The notes under the pieces: model-generated
The model's database searches: none
What the model saw: the letters and a program-made list of their open reading frames with translations, nothing else
What the model was told of the DNA's origin: nothing
NCBI RefSeq assembly: GCF_014203645.1
Contig: NZ_JACHJL010000014.1
Span: forward strand, 1-64,000
Origin: Streptomyces zagrosensis
Lineage (GTDB): Bacteria > Actinomycetota > Actinomycetes > Streptomycetales > Streptomycetaceae
Direction of reading: 5' to 3'
Length of the DNA: 64,000 bases
Translations under genes and position numbers: made by a program
Shown: positions 34,552 through 42,737 of the stretch, piece by piece
Numbering within the stretch: position 1 is the first letter of the stretch
Layout: the number at the start of each line of letters is the position of its first letter

Positions 34552-36308
34552 CCTTCGCCCAACTGACCCAGTTGCGTCCGGCAGAGTTCGGAGAAGCCGC
34601 AGACGGGTGGCACAAACTCAGCAGTGCAGCGAGCGCGGCCAAGGACCGCGTATCGGATGACATCGCCACGCAGCTACAGAAGCTTCTGATAGGCGAGGGG
34701 GTTGACGCCGCCGTTGTACGGCTGCGACGGCTCGCGCAGAACTTCCATTACGTTCAGGTGGAGAGCGGCCTGGTGCGCGCCGCGCTCAACGGTTTGGGCG
34801 AGGAACTCGGCGCGGCGCAGAAGAAGCTGCTCGATGTCGTGGCGGAGGCCGAGGCGGAGAAGTTCACCATCAAGCCGGACGGTTCCGTGCACTGGGTCGA
34901 AGCGGACCCAACGATTCCGACCACCCCACAGAAGAGCGTGCAGGGCGAGCGGCCCGTCGTGGTCATTGGGTCGGACGCGGACCCGAAAAGGGCGAAGGCG
35001 CAGGAGTATGCCGACCGTGTTGGGGCTGCACTCAAGGAAGCCACGGAGGTGGACACCCGTTACGCGCAGGCCCTGGGGCGACTCCACGCGGATAACGACC
35101 TGAACGTTTCCGACGCGGACTGGGTGGACGCGCAACGGGACATGGGAACAGTACGTACCGCAACTGGAAGCCTTGCGGAGGGGAGCATACCCAAAGACAA
35201 GTCTCCCAAGGAGAACGCCGAGTGGTGGAAAGGGCTTTCGGGGGACGATAAGGCAGACTACGCCGCGCTCTACCCGGCAAGTGTCGGCGCCCTGGACGGC
35301 ATCCCGTCCGACGTCCGCGACACGGCTAACCGTGTGGTCCTCGCAGAGAAGCGGGCCGACTACCAAACTCAGCTCAACGCCATCCCCGCAGAGCCGTGGA
35401 AATATCAGCCGGGCAGTAAGGGGAATCCCATGGCGACCAAGACAACTGAATGGGTCAAGTGGGATAGAGAGTGGGCTGGAAAGAAAGCCCAGCTTGAGGC
35501 GTCGCTCAAGGGGATGGGCGATATCCGGAAGCGCTTCGAGCGTGATATCGAACCCGGAGATGACCGTTTCCCGCGAGCGTACCTTCTGGGGTTCTCCCCC
35601 GAGGGTAGGGGGCGCGCCGTCATCGCCAACGGCAACCCGGACACCGCCGACCACACAGCGGTGTACGTGCCGGGAACCAATGCTGGATTTGGCAATCTCG
35701 CCCACGATATCAAGCGAGCAACCACTCTGTGGACCGTTTCCGATGCCGTTTCCGATGGCGGCAGCGTGTCAACCATCACGTGGCTCGGCTACGACGCGCC
35801 GCAGGGTGCGAAGGCAGCCGTCTCCAGCGATTATGCCAATAATGGCGCACCGAGTTTGAACAGATTCGTCGATGGCCTGAATGCTTCACACGAGGCAGGT
35901 TCACCCGGTCACCTCACCGTGACGGGCCACAGTTATGGCACCACGTTGATCGGCTCCGCAGCTCGCCAAGGAGATCTCAATGCGGACGACATCGTCACCT
36001 TAGGCAGCCCTGGCGTTCAAGTGGGACGGGCGACGGACTTGGACGTCCCTCGCGGGCATGTGTGGAATGAAGAAGCCTCGGGGGACCCTATACCGGAGGC
36101 TGGCCGTATGAAACATGGCCGCACGGAATACCATTTCGATACCGGCGTGGATTACGTCACGCCAAGCAACGAACGCTTCGGAGCAAACCCGATGCGTACC
36201 GACACGAGCGGACACGGTAGCTACTGGGACAGGGATTCTGAGACTCTCCTTAATCAGGCGCGCGTTGTCGTGGGGGATTATGACAACGTGAGTAGGAGGG
36301 GTCGGTAA
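34545..36308 (+). CDS. DUF1023-type alpha/beta hydrolase with helical N-terminal half
   Basis: A 587-residue protein. The first 290 residues are helical and resemble ESX-type substrate or WXG-like modules. The C-terminal half is the alpha/beta hydrolase of the DUF1023 type seen in actinobacteria (AVYVPGTNAGFGNLAHDIKRATTLW, the nucleophile elbow TVTGHSYGTTLIGSAA, then VTLGSPGV and a late GHGSYWD His). No classical signal peptide is visible. Start ATG 34545 overlaps the upstream gene. The gene is followed after 1 base by a lipoprotein gene with an excellent ribosome site, so operon organisation is probable. Substrate unknown. Confidence 0.8.
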   Translation: MVTFAQLTQLRPAEFGEAADGWHKLSSAASAAKDRVSDDIATQLQKLLIGEGVDAAVVRLRRLAQNFHYVQVESGLVRAALNGLGEELGAAQKKLLDVVAEAEAEKFTIKPDGSVHWVEADPTIPTTPQKSVQGERPVVVIGSDADPKRAKAQEYADRVGAALKEATEVDTRYAQALGRLHADNDLNVSDADWVDAQRDMGTVRTATGSLAEGSIPKDKSPKENAEWWKGLSGDDKADYAALYPASVGALDGIPSDVRDTANRVVLAEKRADYQTQLNAIPAEPWKYQPGSKGNPMATKTTEWVKWDREWAGKKAQLEASLKGMGDIRKRFERDIEPGDDRFPRAYLLGFSPEGRGRAVIANGNPDTADHTAVYVPGTNAGFGNLAHDIKRATTLWTVSDAVSDGGSVSTITWLGYDAPQGAKAAVSSDYANNGAPSLNRFVDGLNASHEAGSPGHLTVTGHSYGTTLIGSAARQGDLNADDIVTLGSPGVQVGRATDLDVPRGHVWNEEASGDPIPEAGRMKHGRTEYHFDTGVDYVTPSNERFGANPMRTDTSGHGSYWDRDSETLLNQARVVVGDYDNVSRRGR

Positions 36309-36309
36309 A

Positions 36310-36867
36310 ATGGCCAGCGTGGGGGTAGCTTTTATGGGTCGGCCAAAAATCGCTTTCACTGCCTTATTTATGGCCCTAGCGATCGGAATGACGGGGTGTT
36401 CGAGCATGGCCGACAATGAGTCAACGGTCGAGGATATCGGCGAGGTCAAAGCGCAGTCTCGTGGGCTATCCGATGGATTGCTGCGAATTATTGACCTGGA
36501 GGGTGACCTGAAGGAACCAGTGACCTCAGTCGGAACGTGCGGCGACAAGGACGCGGATAAGTTCTATCGCATCAACAGTTCTTGGTCGCTGGCGGGCCCA
36601 CCGGCACAGGACTTGCGGGGGGCGATGGGTCGGCTCAGCAAGGTGATGCCGAAGAGTGGCTGGGATATCACCGAGCACGGCCGGGAGAACAGCGTAGCCA
36701 AGTCACATTACTTGAAAGCCAATAGCACGGAAAGGGCATTTTCTGTATACATAGTCGTCCTTGAAGCCTCGCCTAACTCCGGACGGACCAGGCCCTTGCT
36801 CTATGTGGGCCTTGCATCGGACTGCTTCCAGGTCCCGGATGGCCAGTCGGCGAGGGACAAATACTGA
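36310..36867 (+). CDS. Lipoprotein, first of two paralogues
   Basis: A 185-residue lipoprotein. The signal peptide IAFTALFMALAIGMTGCSS has a lipobox MTGC, with a modified Cys at about residue 30. The mature part is Ser/Asp-rich and then has a conserved core of LSDGLLRIIDLEGD, CGDKDADKFYRINSSWSLAGPPAQDLRGAM, PKSGWDITEHGRENSVAKSHYLKAN, then FSVYIVVLEASPNS and DCFQVPDG. The same core recurs in the next gene. AGGAGGGG precedes ATG 36310, directly after the hydrolase stop. Confidence 0.85.
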   Translation: MASVGVAFMGRPKIAFTALFMALAIGMTGCSSMADNESTVEDIGEVKAQSRGLSDGLLRIIDLEGDLKEPVTSVGTCGDKDADKFYRINSSWSLAGPPAQDLRGAMGRLSKVMPKSGWDITEHGRENSVAKSHYLKANSTERAFSVYIVVLEASPNSGRTRPLLYVGLASDCFQVPDGQSARDKY

Positions 36868-36911
36868 CGTCTGCCCGGGCCGGTACGGATTGGTGCGACA
36901 GCGGTAAGGGG

Positions 36912-37487
36912 ATGGCGGGCGATGTGTGGATTAGCGGAGTTGGTGCAAAAACCTTGATCGCCGCATTTATCGTGGCGCTGATAACCGGGCTGGCAGGGTG
37001 CTCAATGATGTCCGACGCAAACGGTGGCCGTCACGGCAATGCTGGGGTCAAGCCAATCGCCCATGCCAAGGCAGATGCCGAAGCGCTGAGCGCCGGACTG
37101 GAAGAAATTATCGATCTGGACGGCGAAATGACGAACGTAGGGCCCGGTGTCCGGCCGTGTGAGGGCGACGATGCGGACAAGTTCTACCTGATCCGCAGCG
37201 GATGGTCGCTGTGGGGTCCGCCGGCGGAAAAGATGCGAGTAGCGATGGATCGACTCATCGATGAGATGCCGAAGAAGGGCTGGACCATCACCGAGCATGG
37301 CCGGGAGAAAAGCGTGGCCAGGGACCGCTATCTGAGGGCCACCAATGAGAAGGCCAAGTTTTCCGTGCACATCGGCCTTTTGGAACCATCGCCGAACTCC
37401 CGCCTGAAAAAGCCGCTGTTCAAGGCGACCCTCGTGTCCGGTTGCTTTGAGGTTCCGGAAGGGGCGTCGGCGGAGAACGCGTACTGA
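36912..37487 (+). CDS. Lipoprotein, second paralogue
   Basis: A 191-residue lipoprotein. Lipobox LAGC lies near residue 30. Its core repeats the upstream gene: LSAGLEEIIDLDGEM, CEGDDADKFYLIRSGWSLWGPPAEKMRVAM, PKKGWTITEHGREKSVARDRYLRATN, SVHIGLLEPSPNS. It is separated from the first copy by 44 bases with AAGGGG before ATG 36912. The duplication implies neofunctionalised subunits, or one anchored sensor and one partner of the hydrolase; both are inference. Confidence 0.85.
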   Translation: MAGDVWISGVGAKTLIAAFIVALITGLAGCSMMSDANGGRHGNAGVKPIAHAKADAEALSAGLEEIIDLDGEMTNVGPGVRPCEGDDADKFYLIRSGWSLWGPPAEKMRVAMDRLIDEMPKKGWTITEHGREKSVARDRYLRATNEKAKFSVHIGLLEPSPNSRLKKPLFKATLVSGCFEVPEGASAENAY

Positions 37488-37683
37488 GTCCGACCCGACC
37501 CGCCCGACCCGAGCCGCGCCGAGCCAGCACCCGACCCGACCCGGGCCTCCTCCGGTCCCCGCCCCGCGCCGGGTGATCCCCGCCTCGCCGCTGCGAGGCG
37601 GGGCCGGTGTCGGCTGGGCTGCCACGGTTCGAGCCGGCCCACAGCGCCGCGACGAGAGTCGCGTAGCGGAAGGGAGAGACGCC

Positions 37684-38250
37684 ATGACCCTGACCACCCC
37701 CGGGCGCACCATGACGCCGTTGCGTCGGGCCGCAGAGGCCGCCGAAGAGGCGAGCGGGTTGCGCGCCGACATCATCCGAGGAGTCCTCATGATCTCCCCG
37801 ACCTCGCGCGGCAAGCACGCCGGGATCATCAACGCCCTCTACGACCAACTTCGCCCCGCTTTGCAGGAGCGTTTGCGGCCCTTTCAGATCGCCTCCGTAA
37901 CCATGCCGGATGACGAGGATGACTACGCGACCCCTGATCTGCTGGTCTGCGATGCCGGGTTTGGGGAGTCGGACGACTGGCTGGCCGATCCCGCCGATGT
38001 GGAGTTGGTGGTGGAGGTCGTTTCCAAGGGCAACAGCACCAAGGACAGCCGGGACATGGTCGCCTGGTACGCCGACGTTGGCATTTCGACGTACCTGCTC
38101 GTTGATCCGCGCGACGGTACCTGGACGCTGCGTACCGTGCCCCGCGATGGTGCGTACCAGGGCAGCCCGCGCGGCCGGTATGGCGAAAGCGTCGAGCTGA
38201 CGGCGTTGGGCGTGAAGATCGCGACGGACGGCTTCGTCCGTTACGGCTGA
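37684..38250 (+). CDS. Uma2-family (DUF820) endonuclease-like protein
   Basis: A 188-residue protein starting at ATG 37684 with GAAGGGAG ahead. It has the Uma2 PD-(D/E)XK features: an ADIIRGVLMISPTSRGKHAGIINAL N-terminal segment, the ATPDLLVCD acidic position, VELVVEVVSKGNSTKDSRDM with the E-x-V/K pair, and YLLVDPRDG. Uma2 proteins are multicopy in actinobacteria and cyanobacteria with unproven biological roles. The open frame to 37447 overlaps the upstream lipoprotein and is ignored. Confidence 0.85.
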   Translation: MTLTTPGRTMTPLRRAAEAAEEASGLRADIIRGVLMISPTSRGKHAGIINALYDQLRPALQERLRPFQIASVTMPDDEDDYATPDLLVCDAGFGESDDWLADPADVELVVEVVSKGNSTKDSRDMVAWYADVGISTYLLVDPRDGTWTLRTVPRDGAYQGSPRGRYGESVELTALGVKIATDGFVRYG

Positions 38251-38376
38251 CGACCGCTCGCCCATATCGGCGGGTTCGCATGGATCGTCCGCACGCCCAC
38301 CCGTACCCACGCCCCAGCCTCACCAGCACCCCGCCCGCCCCGCGCCCGGGGACGGGCCAAGGGTGGCCCGGTACCG

Positions 38377-40170
38377 CTACAGGCGTGCCGGGGTGCGGAT
38401 GCCCAGGAGGGACATGCCCTGGTGCAAGGTGCGGGCGGTGATGTCGCACAGGAACAGGCGGTTTTCGATCTGCTGCGGGGAATCCGCCTTGAGGACCGGG
38501 CACTCCGAGTAGAACGTGGTGTAGTGCGAGGCGAGTTGGTAGAGGTACGCGGTCAGCTTGTGCGGCTCGTATACCTCGGCTACCTCGGCCAGTGTCTGTG
38601 CGAACTGGTCCAGGTGTAGGCCCAATGCGCGTTCGGCCGGGGCGAGTTCCAGCTCCGGGTGGGCGGTGGGGCCGGTGTCGCCCGCCTTGCGGAGGATGGA
38701 CTGGATGCGGGCGTACGCGTACTGGAGGTACACGCTCGTATCGCCGTTGAGCGACACCATCTGGTCCAGGTCGAACTTGTAGTCACGGGACGCCGACGTG
38801 GACAGGTCCGCGTACTTGATGGCGCCGATGCCGACCTGGGTTGCGCGCTCGGCGATCTCCTCGTCAGTGAGGTCCTGGGCCTTCTCGCGGACCACGACCG
38901 CCGCCCGGTCCACCGCCTCATCCAGCAGATCCACCAGCCGTACGGTCTCGCCCTCCCGGGTCTTGAACGGCTTGCCGTCCTTGCCCAGAACCGTGCCGAA
39001 CGCCAACTGCACCGCGTTGACGTCGTCACCCAGCCAACCCGCCCGGCGCGCCGTCTCGAAGACCATCCGGAAGTGCAGCGACTGCCGGGCGTCCACAACG
39101 TAAAGGAGCGTACTGGCCTTGAGGTTTTGGACCCGGTCACGTACGGCGGAGAGGTCGGTGGCCGCGTAGCCGTAGCCACCGTTCGACTTCTTCACGATCA
39201 GCGGCGTCGGCTGGCCGTCCGGGCCCTTCACATCGTCGAAGAACACGCACAACGCACCCTCCGAGCGCACCGCGACACCGGACTCCTCCAGCATGCGACA
39301 CGTGTCGTCGAGCATGTCGTTGTAGCCGGATTCGCCCACCACGTCCGGGTCGCGGATCTCCATGCCGAGCTTGTCGAAGACCGAGTAGAAGTAGATCTTC
39401 GACTCGTCCACGAAGTGCTGCCACAGCGCCAGCGTCTCCGGGTCGCCTGACTGGAGCGCCACCACCCGGTCCCTGGACCTGACCTTGAACTCCTCGTCGG
39501 AGTCGAACAGTGCGCGGGACGCCTTGTAGAGCCGGTTCAGGTTGGACATGGCCTCCTCGCCGGAGACCTCACCCTCGCCCGCGGTGCGGTGGTCGAGCTC
39601 GTGCGGGTGCTCGATCAGGTACTGGACGAGCATGCCGAACTGGGTGCCCCAGTCCCCGATGTGGTGCCGCCGGACGACCTGCTCGCCCGAAAACTCCAGG
39701 ATGCGCACCATGGCGTCGCCGATCACGGCCGAGCGCAGATGGCCGACGTGCATTTCCTTGGCCACGTTCGGCTGGGCGTAGTCGATCACCGTGGTGCCGG
39801 GCTGCGCCGCGTACGGGACGCCGAGTCGCTCATCGGCGGCGCGAGCGGCCAGCGTCCGTACGATCGCCTGATCGCTGACGGTGATGTTGAGGAAGCCGGG
39901 GCCGGAGATTTCGACGTCCTTCAGTACGTCGTCCGCCGGGCGCTGCGCACCGGCGGCGGTGCCGTCCAGTACGCCCACGACCTGGGCCGCCAGCTCGCGC
40001 GGGTTGCCCTTCAGCTTCTTCGCGAGGGCGAGCAGCCCGTTGGCCTGGAAGTCGGCCCGGTCGCTTCGTCGCAGCAGAGGGTCGGCCGAGCCGGACTCCG
40101 GCAGTGCTGCCGAGAGGGCGTTCGCGACGCGCTGATGGACCGTAGCGGCAAGGGAAGGGACCGAGGCCAT
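38377..40170 (-). CDS. argS: Arginyl-tRNA synthetase (class I)
   Basis: A 597-residue synthetase. The N-terminal add-1 domain is followed by the HIGH-type motif [15 protein letters not shown]. The KMSKS region is replaced by a divergent [22 protein letters not shown], as in many ArgRS. The C-terminal anticodon-binding part reads [20 protein letters not shown] and ends in the usual LGIRTPARL. It attaches Arg to tRNA-Arg in the cytosol. Full family length. It is divergent from the lysyl enzyme. Confidence 0.95.
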   Translation of the reverse strand: MASVPSLAATVHQRVANALSAALPESGSADPLLRRSDRADFQANGLLALAKKLKGNPRELAAQVVGVLDGTAAGAQRPADDVLKDVEISGPGFLNITVSDQAIVRTLAARAADERLGVPYAAQPGTTVIDYAQPNVAKEMHVGHLRSAVIGDAMVRILEFSGEQVVRRHHIGDWGTQFGMLVQYLIEHPHELDHRTAGEGEVSGEEAMSNLNRLYKASRALFDSDEEFKVRSRDRVVALQSGDPETLALWQHFVDESKIYFYSVFDKLGMEIRDPDVVGESGYNDMLDDTCRMLEESGVAVRSEGALCVFFDDVKGPDGQPTPLIVKKSNGGYGYAATDLSAVRDRVQNLKASTLLYVVDARQSLHFRMVFETARRAGWLGDDVNAVQLAFGTVLGKDGKPFKTREGETVRLVDLLDEAVDRAAVVVREKAQDLTDEEIAERATQVGIGAIKYADLSTSASRDYKFDLDQMVSLNGDTSVYLQYAYARIQSILRKAGDTGPTAHPELELAPAERALGLHLDQFAQTLAEVAEVYEPHKLTAYLYQLASHYTTFYSECPVLKADSPQQIENRLFLCDITARTLHQGMSLLGIRTPARL

Positions 40171-40518
40171 AACAGGGGTGCCATTCCTTTAGAGGTGCGA
40201 AGAGTCGGTCAAGTATCCCACGGTGCGTCCAACCGGTTTCCTGTTGAAGCACGCGGTGGGCGCCTGGGGTACGGGGCGCGCGGCTGGCGTACGCGGTGGG
40301 CTCTTCACGTAAGAACGTAAGAGTTGCATACGAGGCACGTACGAGCTCGCGCGTCCGTGCGCCCGGCCGGGCCACGCGCGCGAGCCACACCGCACCGGCG
40401 TGGACCCGCGCCGTCTGGGAGGGGCCGTCTGGGAGGGGCCCTGTGGATAACTTCGGACCGGTCCCTGTCGTCTGGGAGGATGGTCACTGCTAGGACCGCA
40501 AGGAAGGAAGTGCCGACC
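40171..40518. other. argS-lysS divergent intergenic region
   Basis: A stretch of 348 bases holding both promoters. A 14-base word CCGTCTGGGAGGGG is present twice in tandem at 40411-40438, with a third variant at 40467-40480 (GTCGTCTGGGAGGA). Neither promoter can be fixed. Confidence 0.5.
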
Positions 40519-42237
40519 GTGGCTCAGACCATCGAGGCCGACTGGGTCTCCCGTTTCGCAGACGAGGTCATTGCCGAGGCGGAGCGACGCGCCCCGGGCA
40601 AACCCGTCGTCTGCGCCTCGGGCCTTAGCCCGTCCGGCCCGATCCACCTCGGCAACCTGCGGGAAGTCATGACCCCGCACCTGGTCGCCGACGAGATCCG
40701 GCGCCGTGGCCACGCAGTGCGGCACCTGATCTCGTGGGACGACTACGACCGGTTCCGCAAGGTGCCGGCCGGGGTAGCCGGCGTGGACGAGTCCTGGGCC
40801 GAGCACATCGGGCGCCCATTGACCTCCGTGCCGGCGCCGGCCGGCTCCCCGCACCCGAACTGGGCCGAGCACTTCAAGGCCGCGATGACCGAAGCGCTCG
40901 CCGAACTGGGCGTGGAGTACGACGGGATCAGCCAGACCGAGCAGTACACCACCGGCGCCTACCGCGACCAGGTGCTGCACGCCATGAAGCACCGCGCCGA
41001 CATCGACGCAATCCTGGCGCAGTACCGGACCAAGAAGGCGCCGCCGAAGAAGTCACAGAAGCCGGTGGACGAGGCGGAGCTCGAAGCCGCCGAGGGCTCC
41101 GGCGCGGCGGCCGAGGACGACGGTGCCGTCAGCGCGGCGGGCTACTTCCCGTACAAGCCGTACTGCGGCGGTTGCGGCAAGGACACGACCAACGTCACCG
41201 CGTACGACGACGAGACCACCGACCTGACCTACACCTGCGCAGGGTGCGGTTTTTCGGAGACGGTCCGGCTGACCGACTTCCACCGCGGAAAGCTGGTGTG
41301 GAAGGTGGACTGGCCGATGCGCTGGGCGTACGAGGGCGTCATCTTCGAGCCCTCAGGCGTCGATCACTCATCGCCTGGGTCGTCGTTCCAAGTCGGGCAG
41401 CAGATGGTGGGCATCTTCGACGGCGAGCGGCCGATCGGGCCGATGTACGCGTTCGTGGGCATCTCCGGGATGGCGAAGATGTCGTCCTCACGGGGCGGCG
41501 TGCCGACACCGGCCGATGCTCTGAAGATCATGGAAGCCCCGCTCCTTCGCTGGCTGTACGCGCGCCGCAGGCCCAACCAGTCCTTCAAGATCGCCTTCGA
41601 CCAGGAGATCCAGCGGCTGTACGACGAGTGGGACAAGCTGGAGGCCAAGGTGGCGGATGGCACCGCGCTGCCCGCCGACGTCGCCGCGCACTCCCGGGCG
41701 GCCCGCACCGCGACAGCGGAGCTGCCCCGCACGCCGCGCCCGCTCTCGTATCGCACACTCGCATCGGTCGTGGACGTCACGGCGGGCGCCGAGGACCAGA
41801 CGCTGCGCATCCTCAGCGAACTCGACCCGGCCCACCCGATCACCTCGCTGGATGAGGTACGCCCCCGGCTCGACCGCGCCGAGAGCTGGATCTCCACCTA
41901 CGTACCGGCCGACCAGCGCACCCTCGTACGCGACGAGCCGGACAAGGAACTGCTCGGCTCGCTGGACGAGCAGGACCAGGAGTCGCTGCGGCTACTGGCC
42001 GATGGCCTGGACACGCACTGGTCGCTGGAGGGTCTGACCACCCTCGTCTACGGCGTGCCCAAGTTCCAGGCGGGACTGCCGGCCGACGCGAAGCCGACGC
42101 CGGAGCTGAAGGTGGCCCAGCGGACGTTCTTCGCGCTGCTCTACCGGCTGTTGGTGAGCCGGGACACGGGCCCGCGGCTGCCCACGCTGCTGCTGGCCGT
42201 GGGCGCGGACCGCGTCCGGCGACTGCTCGGAAGGTAG
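40519..42237 (+). CDS. lysS: Lysyl-tRNA synthetase, class I
   Basis: A 572-residue class I enzyme, unusual among bacteria, which mostly use class II. HIGH-type GLSPSGPIHLGNLREV lies at about residues 35-50 and KMSSSRGG near 319. Two CxxC pairs (CGGCGKDTT at about 215 and CAGCGF at about 240) make the zinc knuckle of class I LysRS. It charges tRNA-Lys. The start GTG 40519 has AAGGAAG eight bases ahead; GTG 40510 is an alternative, and an open frame to 40324 is rejected. Confidence 0.93.
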   Translation: MAQTIEADWVSRFADEVIAEAERRAPGKPVVCASGLSPSGPIHLGNLREVMTPHLVADEIRRRGHAVRHLISWDDYDRFRKVPAGVAGVDESWAEHIGRPLTSVPAPAGSPHPNWAEHFKAAMTEALAELGVEYDGISQTEQYTTGAYRDQVLHAMKHRADIDAILAQYRTKKAPPKKSQKPVDEAELEAAEGSGAAAEDDGAVSAAGYFPYKPYCGGCGKDTTNVTAYDDETTDLTYTCAGCGFSETVRLTDFHRGKLVWKVDWPMRWAYEGVIFEPSGVDHSSPGSSFQVGQQMVGIFDGERPIGPMYAFVGISGMAKMSSSRGGVPTPADALKIMEAPLLRWLYARRRPNQSFKIAFDQEIQRLYDEWDKLEAKVADGTALPADVAAHSRAARTATAELPRTPRPLSYRTLASVVDVTAGAEDQTLRILSELDPAHPITSLDEVRPRLDRAESWISTYVPADQRTLVRDEPDKELLGSLDEQDQESLRLLADGLDTHWSLEGLTTLVYGVPKFQAGLPADAKPTPELKVAQRTFFALLYRLLVSRDTGPRLPTLLLAVGADRVRRLLGR

Positions 42238-42406
42238 CGGGAGGAGCAGCGGCGTAGCGGCGGCAGCGGCAGCCGGCGTGCAGGTAGCGGCGGTGGCGGC
42301 AGCGGCGTGAAGGTAGCCGAGCGGTCGGACTCTGCATCGTTTGGCGGACTCGTGGTTCGCTCCCGGGGAGGACGTATCCCGGGAGCGAGCCGACGATGCT
42401 GAACCC

Positions 42407-42616
42407 ATGAGAGAACTGGTCGGCATCGCCGGAATCGTCATCGCCATTCAGGGCGCGCTTGGCGTCTGTGGACGCATCGTCGGGGAGAAGCCATGGGGCC
42501 TGCTCCAGCAGTGGTTCGACATCCCGACCCCCGGCTACGTCGGCATCGCCGTGGTCGGCCTCGTGTTGGCGCTGTGGGGCGAAAGCGCCCGCATAGCACG
42601 CCGCAAGCGAGTCTGA
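42407..42616 (+). CDS. Small two-helix membrane protein
   Basis: A 69-residue protein starting at ATG 42407 with hydrophobic helices LVGIAGIVIAIQGALGVCGRIVG and GYVGIAVVGLVLALWGESA and a basic C-terminus RIARRKRV. It probably resides in the membrane with both ends inside or outside. No family can be assigned, and the gene is isolated between lysS and the DUF2637 gene. Also open upstream to 42341 without a better start. Confidence 0.7.
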   Translation: MRELVGIAGIVIAIQGALGVCGRIVGEKPWGLLQQWFDIPTPGYVGIAVVGLVLALWGESARIARRKRV

Positions 42617-42737
42617 GGGCGCGCGGGTGAGAGCTGGTGCCTGCGCCTGGCGCGCGCCGGTAGCGCGGTGGCCGCCGGGGCGCTTTGGTCATGCTGACCG
42701 CGCCCACAGGCGAGCCTGGCGAGGAAAGACGCCTTGG

